Below, piece after piece: positions 8,901 to 17,900 of a DNA stretch of 64,000 nt. The DNA is from Bradyrhizobium neotropicale (lineage in GTDB: Bacteria > Pseudomonadota > Alphaproteobacteria > Rhizobiales > Xanthobacteraceae). The notes under the pieces are model-generated. The model was not told where the DNA came from and did not search any database. It saw only the letters and a program-made list of their open reading frames with translations. Position 1 is the stretch's first letter. Each line of letters starts with the position of its first letter. Location of the stretch: assembly GCF_001641695.1 (NCBI RefSeq), contig NZ_LSEF01000113.1, positions 27,498 to 91,497 on the forward strand. Reading direction: 5' to 3'. A program made the position numbers and the translations under genes.

Positions 8901-11900
8901 GCATGACTGGTCCGGGATACATCGACGGCGGTTCGATTTCGATTGCGACAAATACGAACAGCGATGGGACCGTCGACACGACTGGCAGCATCCTGCTCGC
9001 GCAGGGATCGCTCTTGGACGCCTCGAGCGGCGGATACATTTCCTCGACCGGGATTGCCAAGACCGCCTCGACGGGCGTGTTGGCCGGGCGTGGCGGCAGC
9101 GTTTCGCTGCTTCTCTATCAGGGCAAGCGCTATGATGTGCAGGGCGCTACCGGACCGGCGACGCCTACCGCTGGCAACGTCGCCCAACTCCAGCTCGACG
9201 GTAGACTGCGGGCCTATGGCTTCGAGCGCAACGGCACCCTGACGCTGGGCACGGGGAAGACGATCACGATCGACAGCACTGCGCATGCCGACGCAAGCTC
9301 GGGCATCGTGACCTCGACCGGCGGCGCGGGCATGACGGCCGTCACGCTCGCAGCCTCCCGGCTGACTGATGGCGGGTTTGGCGCTTATGTGATCGAATCG
9401 ACGCCAGACGGCTGGACCGATACGAACGCGGTGATCGCCGTGGCCGCCGGGGTGAATCTGACGCTCCAGCAGCAGAACCTGGCGAGCCTTGCCGACTACC
9501 GTGCGGTCGGCACCGGCAGCAAGATCGCGGACGCAGCGACCCGGGCGCGCTTGCCGGACGATCAGCGCAATGTGGTCGACCTCACACTGAAATCGGACAA
9601 CATCCTGCTCGACACCGGCGCCGTGATAGCGACCGATCCGCAGGCAAAGGTCAGCTTCGGCGGCATCCCGAACTACACCGTTTCGGATCCGACCCGGGAG
9701 CAGGCCGCTCAGAACGTCCTGCTGCGCGGCAGGGTGATCGATCATGGCGGCACGGTCGTGGTGAACGCGCAGAAGACCTGGCTTGGCCCCCAGGCCAAGG
9801 TCGACGTGTCCGGAACATTCGTGGCCAACTCCCGTTTCGGGCAGCCGAAAGGCCAGCTTGTCAGCGGTACGGTCCTGAGCGGCGGTACCTTTACCATCGA
9901 AGCCGCCGCGCCGAACGTTCAGGTCGGCACCCTCGCAAACACCTACACCCCCGGTACCGTGCCGTCCGGCACTTACGTCGTCGCCGAGCAAGGTGCTGTG
10001 GTCGACGTATCCGGCTACGCCACGTCGATCCAGGCCCAGAACGGCCACGGCGGCGCGGTCACGGTCCAATCCTGGAGCGACGCCGGCACCGTCAAGATCG
10101 ACGCCGCCGCATTCGTCTGGGCCGGCACTTTCGAAGCGAAGGGTGGGCGCTCGGCCGACGGCAAGACGCCGCTGGCCAATGGCGGGACCCTCATGCTCGG
10201 CGGCGGCGCGATGCAGTTGCAGCAGGATTCTGCCAATGTCACGGCTGCGCTGTCCGGAACCCTTGCAGGCGGCCCGGCGACGCTTGCCAACCTTGCCAGC
10301 AATTCGAGTTCGCTCGTCAATCAGCTTGCGTCGGCGTCGGGTACGTCGTCTTCGATATTCGCCGCGGTCGATCGGCTGAGCGCGTTCGAGAACGTCCTTC
10401 TCTACAGCGGCACCGCACAGAATGGTGTTGCGCGAATCTTCACGGGCGTGTCGGGCAACACCTACGCCATTGCCGCGCCGACGCTGAGCCCATTGGCGAT
10501 CTCGGGCTCCGTGACCTGGACATCCGACGACGGCCTGTCCCGACTCTACATCGCGGCCAACACGATCAGCTCCACGACGTCCGGCAGCACGGTTACGCTG
10601 GCCGCACCCTATATGCTGCTCACCGGCGGGGGCGGCAGCACCAGCACCGCCGGCAGTTCGCTGCATCTGGGCTTCCGCACCAAGGCGGGTGATCCGACGT
10701 CGGACGTCATCATCGCGCGGACGATCGACATCGAAAATGCCGCCTTTGCGGGCTTCAACGATATCGAGCTTAAGAGCTCGGGCGACATTCGTCTCAGCAC
10801 CCCGAAGGTCGCCAACGGTTTCACGTCAGGCGGCACCTCGACGGACGCTGCGAGATTTACCGGCCAGATCGCGGCGGGTGGGGCGAACCTCATTCTCGAC
10901 GCCCAGCGAATCTACCCTGTCTCGGATGTCGACTTCACCATTCAGACCACGGGTAACGTCACTTTCCAGGCCACCGCCGGCGGACGCAGCGTTATTCCCC
11001 TGTCGGCCGGCGGCTCGCTCAGCGTCTATGCAGCGACCATCGATCAGAACGGCAATATCTACGCCCCGCTCGGCAGGATCACGCTCGGCGATGACGGCAC
11101 CGCGACCGGCAACACGTCGAAAATCCAGACCACGTCGGTGACCCTGGAGCCGGGCAGCCTGACCTCGGTCACGCTCGCCGGCACCATCGTGCCCTACGGC
11201 GAAACGGTCGACGGCGTGAATTGGTATTACAACGCCAGTCTCCACCCTCTGCTGGCCGCAGCAAGCGGTACGGAGCCGGTGCTGCCGTCGAAGGGGCTCG
11301 TGCTCAACGGGAACAACGTCGCGGTCAAACAGGGCTCGACCATCGACACCCGTGGTGGCGGCGACCTTCAGGCCATGGAATGGACCCCGGGCAAAGGCGG
11401 GTCCCGTGACACGCTGACCACGACGCCCTCGGGCCAGACCGTCTACGCGCTCATCCCGTCCTACAACGATCCGGTCGCGGCTTACGATATCCATTTCGCC
11501 ACGACGCGCAGCGATGGCGGCCAGAACTTCAAGGCGGGCGACGCGTATCCGCTGGCGGGACAGCAAATCCATCTCGACGGCAGCACCGGCGTTCCGGCCG
11601 GCACCTATACGCTCTACCCGGCACATTATGCGACTCTGCCCGGTGCCTTGCGCGTCGTGGACTATGGCAGCAATCTCGGACGCAACATCCCGTCGGGGAC
11701 AACGCTGCCGGACGGGACAGTGCTGGTCTCGGGACACTACACGCAATCGGTACGGCCGGGAGCCTACTCGTCGGGCAGCGAACTGTTCGCGGTTCAGAGC
11801 AACAGTGTCTGGCGCCAGTACAGCGAATACAACTTCAGCACGGCCAACGGCTATTTCACCGACAAGGCGAACCACGACGGCGTTGCCATCCCGCGCCTTC

Positions 11901-14900
11901 CGGTCGATGCGGGCCGCATCGCTGTCGTTGCGCAGCAAACGCTTCTTCTCGGTGCCACCGAGCTGAGCGCGCCCGCCGCAGGAGGACGTGGCGGCGAGCT
12001 CGATATTTCCAGCGACAAGCTGGCCGTGCTGAGCTCCAGCGTCAACCAGCAGCCGTACACGGCTGCCGGCTATGTCGTGGTGGCGAGCGAGCAGCTCGCG
12101 AGCTTCGAAAGCGTGCTGATCGGTGGACTGCGCAGCGATACGTCGAAGGGCACGCTGATCACGGGAACTGCGTCTGAGCTCGTGGTCGATACGCCGGATG
12201 GCTTGTCGCTTCCAGAGTTCATGTTCGTGACGAGCCCGCTGAGAACGACGCAACAGACTGTCTCGTCGTCGTTCCAGGTCAACATGAACGGCAATTGGCT
12301 CGACGGCACCTCCCAGTTCACCGCCACGGTGCCGAAGGGCACCGGCACCATCTCGATCGCGACTGGCAGCGTGATCACGACCAGCGGGAACGTTCATACC
12401 GGCGCCGGACGCAACTTCTATGTCGGCTCGAATCCGAGCGGCAGCACCACGGCACAGCAAGTGGCGACGGCTCTCGGAGGAACGCTGGATTCCACCGGCG
12501 CCGTCATCACGGGCGCCGATGTCAACAAGCTACCCGTCAGCGTTCCGGGGATAGGCTACAACAACAACCCGTCCACAGCCGTGTTGTCCAGCTATGCCAG
12601 CCAGGGCCTCGGTGCCCTGTTTGTCGCGTCTCAGGATTCGACGATTTCTGTCGCGGGACCCTCAGCATCACCGCTGACGATCCAGTTCACGACGCTGGCG
12701 GGCAGCAACAATCTGGTGCGCAACGCCGATGGCAGCAGCGGTCCGGCCACGATCACCTTGGGCGGCAATGTCGGTCATGTCGAGATCGAGGCGGGCGCGC
12801 ATATCTCGACCAACAACCTGTTCATCCAGGCAACGGCAACCACCAACAACATCATCCTCAACAAGCCGGTCGCGGGCAATCCCAACGCGCCGGCCGCCAC
12901 CATCACCGCGAACCAGGCAAAGTTCGCGGGTCGCAGCATCGGGATCGGGGCGAGCTCGAGCGACGGCGTGATCCTGAATCAGACCAATCTGGATCAGCTC
13001 TCGGGTGTGAAGAATCTGACGCTCGCCGCAGTCGGGGGTGACATCACGTTCTACGGCTCCAATCTGATCCAGGCGACAATGCAGGGGCTGACGTTAGATG
13101 CGCGTGCAGTCAGGGGGACTGGCGGCAATAGCACGATCGAGGTCGGCGGCACCGTGACGCTGCTCAACAGCAGCGCGACCGGCACATCGGCGCAGGCGAG
13201 CCCGAGCGGAAGTCTCGGCATCGCCGCAACCGACATCGTATTCGGCGGCGGCACCCAGACGATCGCAGGATTCTCGCAAGTGAACCTCGCTGCCAGTGAC
13301 CAGGTCCTGTTCAAGAGCCAGGGCTCGCTGAGGCTCGGGACCGGAAGCGACGTGGACGGTCTCCCGACCGACGTGGTCGGTCTCCAGATGATCACGCCGC
13401 TGGTTTCGGTCGGCGGCAGCACCTCGAAGGGCGGCGGATCGTTCGTCGTTGTCACCTCCGGTGCCGTCAACATCGGCGACACCATCGTCAATCCCAACAA
13501 CCCGCCGGTCCGGTCCGATTCGCCCAAGGACAGCAGTGACACCGGCGGCAGCCTGATGATCCAGGGCAGGAGCGTCAGCATCGGCGGCTTTGCCGATGAT
13601 CAGGGCAATCAGCGTTCGGGCACCGTCATCCAGGCGCAGGCCGGTTCGATCACGCTCGAGGCGACGAAAGGAGACGTGACGCTCGACCACAACGCCTATT
13701 TGTCGGCGCGCGGCTACGCCAAGAACCTGATCGACACGGCAACCTATCTCCCTGGTGGAAAAATCGTGCTGAAGGCCGATCGCGGCAACGTCGTCACACG
13801 CGGCGTCAGCGCTTCGGCCAAGGGCAACGACGCCAGCGTGATCGATGTGGCGCAGCCGGATGGTGGCATGGGCTATGGCGGACAGGTCCGGATTCTCGCG
13901 ACCGCCGGTCAGGCGACCGTGCTCGGGGACCTCCGTGGCAAGGGTGGCAACGGTCTCGGCGGCGGTATCCAGATCGACACCAACAGTCTCCAGGTCGACG
14001 GCAGTGGCTTCACGCCCGAGGTGGCGCTCGATCCGCTGGCGGACAAGTTGCTGGCGGGCGGCTTCACCGGTGCAGTCGACATCCACACCCGGACCGGCGA
14101 CCTGATCCTGTCCCAGGGACACACACTCAAGGCCAACTCGGTCACGCTCACGGCGGATGACCAGACGTGGGACACCACCGACCCGACGAGGCAGTTCGGA
14201 CGCATCGTCATCGCCGGCACGATCGACGCCAGCGGCTATGCGGGCAGAACGGCTGACGGCACCGGGCAGGCGGGTGGACAAGTCAACCTTTACGCCGCCA
14301 ACGAGATCACCCTGACGGCGACGGGGCTCATCAACGCATCCACCGAGCACGGCGATGAACGCGGCGGCGACGTGACGATCGCGATCGGCTGGGGCACCAA
14401 GAGCAACGCAGGCATCGACCTTCAGCCGGGCTCGCGCATCGACGTCCATGGCGGCACCAAGGGCGGGTTGAGCGGCGGGACGGTCCTGGTCCGTGCACCG
14501 AACGACGGCGGCAACGACGTCTACATCACGGAGATCGCGTCGACGATCACCGGCGCCCGCGACGTGACGATCGAGTCCTTCGTCAGCTTCAGCACCAACG
14601 GCCAGGGCGGTATCGATGCGTCCTCGCTCGGGTGGAACGGCGTGCTCGATCCGGGCGGCTCGGTGACGAAGACGAGCCTGAAGGTCAACACGGTGTATGT
14701 GCCTCCGGGCAGCGGTGGGGCGTACACCCAGGTTCCCGACGTGATATTCTCCGCGCCTGCGACGTCCGTGACCGGGCTCAAGAGCATTTCGATCGCCTCG
14801 ACGAGCAACTGGTATCACCTCGATCCCAATCTAATCGGCGAAGTCGTGATCGAGGCGCCCGCGGGCGGCACCGCCGCAAGCGGCATCGTGACGACCGACG

Positions 14901-17900
14901 CGAACGGCGTTCCCACGTTCACCATCACCAATCCGGGCAGTGGCTTCACCGGCGCGCCCGCGACGATCCGCTTCTACAGCCAGGGCGTTCTTCTCACCAC
15001 CGCGCACCTGACGAGCAGCGACTTCGCCAGCGCGCAGTTGACGACGACGGCCGGCCAGGCCCAGGGCACTGCGGTGATGGGGCTCAAGAGCATCTCGATC
15101 GCCTCGACCAGCGGCTGGTATCATCTCGATCCCAATTTTGCAGGCAATGTGGTGATCGAATCCGCGTCGGGCGGCGCTTCGGCGACCGGAACCGTGACGA
15201 CGGACGCGAATGGCGTTCCGACCTTCACCATCATCGGCGCCGGCAGCGGCTTTACGGGCGCGCCTTCCACCATCCTGTTCTATCGCGACGGCAAGCTCAT
15301 TCTCACCGGGCATCTGACGAGCAGCGATTTCGCCAGCACCGTGATGACGGTCGTCGGCGTCAATGTGACGAATGCCGGCAACTACACCCCCGGCACGGCG
15401 GCCACCGCCAGCTTCTCGGGCGGCGGCATCGGCGCGACGGAGGCTGCTTCGGTCGCGGCGGACATGGATACGGCCGCGGCGACGGGCTCGGGGGCCTTTG
15501 CCGCCGTGACGCTGCGGCAATATGTGCAGGGCAATTGGACCTACAACACCAACACCGAAGTCAAGCACTACGGTTTCAGCGGTGCGATGGATCGGATCGT
15601 GAAGCCGCTCGCCGGCGAGCTCGGTTCGGTGGTGCATCTGCGGCCGGACGTCGACCTCGTCAATCCGGATCCGACCATCAACGGCGGCAACATCACCGTC
15701 GCCAGCAACTGGAATCTGGCGGCCGGCACCGTCGGGAAGCTGCAGAACAACACCGGCTCTCTGGCGGGGACCCAGTACTTCGATCCCAGCATCAGTTACG
15801 TCGATTTTGCCTACCGCTATCTGGCGAACTACGGAAGTGCGGACGTGCCGAGCTACGGGGTCGAAGCCGGCGCACTGACGCTGCGCGCGTTCAACAACAT
15901 CAACGTGAACGCCTCGATCTCCGATGGGTTCTTCCAGTTCGGGGATTATCTGAACCCGATCTACCGGAGCGCCGTTTCGGCCTATCTCCGCAGCGCTACC
16001 CCGCGGGGAATCGACGGCAATAATGGTGCCAACTTGAACAACTACAAGCCGGCTCCAATCGCGCCGTACAATACGACTGGAAATCCCAACGGCATCAGCG
16101 CGAGTGCGACCGACCTCGACGAAGCGGACCTGTTCCCGCACACGCTGAATGTCTGCATCAGCCATTGTGGTGCCGACTCAGCGCCGGATGGTCTGGCTGC
16201 GATCACCAATCCCGGCTCGTGGTCCTACCGTCTGACGGCCGGCGCCGAAATCGGGAGCGCCAATCCAAACGCGATGCAGTCGCTCGCAAGCGTGAACAAG
16301 CGCGGTGCCGGGGACGTCGTCGTGAACGGGCACGTCCTGGCCACGACCATCGCACCAAACCTCAATCTCCCGACCATGGTGCGGACCGGCACCGGCAGCA
16401 TCTCGATCGCGGCCGCGCGCGACGTCAGTCTCGCCGATACCGCCGCGCCGGGCGTCATCTACGCTGCGGGCGTGAACACGGCCCGATACGCCAATCCCTA
16501 TGATGCGTCCGGCAATGTGACGGATGCCAACGGCTTCCTCGAGCCGCAGCTGTTGAGCTATGGCAGCAATACGCAGGGCGGCGCGGCACTAGTCTACGGC
16601 GCGCCGACCAGCGCAGCATTTCCGGTTGCTGCGGGTGACGTGTCGGTCGTCGCGCAGGAGGACATCAAAGGGTACAGGAATGTCACGACAACGAACATAT
16701 TCAATCAAACCACCCTGTGGAATGCCTACTATACGCCTTGGCTCATCGCCGATGCTGGAGTGACGAACTTGGTCGGCGCACCGACCGTGGGCGCCGGCGT
16801 GTTCGTTTCCAGCGACCGCATTGCATCCCAGACCGCCTGGTGGATTCAGTACGCCAGCTTCCGCGAGGGCATTCTTTCGGCCGGTGGCAACGTCAACGTT
16901 ACGGCAGGACGCGATCTGGTCGACGTCTCGGTCTCGCTGCCCACGACCGGGCGGGTCACTGGCGGGCTTTCTTCGGCGAGCACGCCGGTGACCCAGCTCT
17001 ACGGTAGCGGCAACATGATGGTGCGGGCAGGCCGCAATCTGCTGGGCGGTTCGTATTACGAAGGCTCGGGGCACGCAAGCATCCAGGTTGGCGGCCTCGT
17101 GGATGCGAATGGCACAATCACGCTCAAGGCGGCCAATACGACGGCGCCCAACTATACACTGCTTGCGGTGGACACTGGCCAGATCAGCATGATCTCAGGC
17201 GGATCGATGGCGATCGGCGGCGTGGTCAACCCCGCCCAGTTGCATCTTCAGTCAACCACGGCGGCCAATCCCTTGGGTGCGGCGAGCAGCCTTCTCATGA
17301 ACACCTACGGGCAGGACAGTGGCGTGAACCTGACCGCGGTCACCGGAAATCTGAATATCGCGATGCCGCAGACGTTCGGTACGGTCCCCTGGAACACCTC
17401 CGGTTTGACCTACCCGGCGAGTTTCACGGCCATCGCTGCGGGCGGGGACATCACCACAAAGGGACTCGTGACCAATTCAACCGTAGGGGCCCAGAATCCT
17501 GCCATGCCCGGCATCGTCCTGACCGGATCGGAGAATGGCAGGTTTGAGCTGCTCGCGCAGGGCAGCATCGATCTGACCGGCGGCTATACCAATCTGGCCA
17601 CGTTCGCGCCGTCTATTTCGGCGGGGCCGTCGCTGCTCGACACGGCGTTCGATCCCTACCAGCCCAACAACGGCATGACAGGCGCCTTCAGTTCGGCGTT
17701 GCTGGCGCACCGGGACGACCACGATACCAACCCTGCGCGCATCTACGCGGTGTCGGGCAACATCTCGGCGGTAGCGACCACGAGCAGCACGGTTAACCGG
17801 ATTCCGGGTACGAGCACGATTGTCTCGGTCACGCCGACGTCGTACGCGAGAGTCGAACTCAACCGTCCGGCGAAGATCTATGCCGGCCGCGACATCCTCA

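Noticed and set aside
7502-10666. Open frame of over 1,000 codons on the minus strand inside the giant exoprotein gene
   Set aside because: It is Arg/Gly/Ala/Asp-rich with no domain motif, as expected for an antisense frame of GC-rich coding DNA. The plus-strand frame has the recognisable TPS domain and repeats.
10826-16165. Several further long minus-strand frames (544, 574 and 444 codons) opposite the exoprotein
   Set aside because: Same reason: no ribosome sites or domains, and the compositions are typical of antisense shadow frames.
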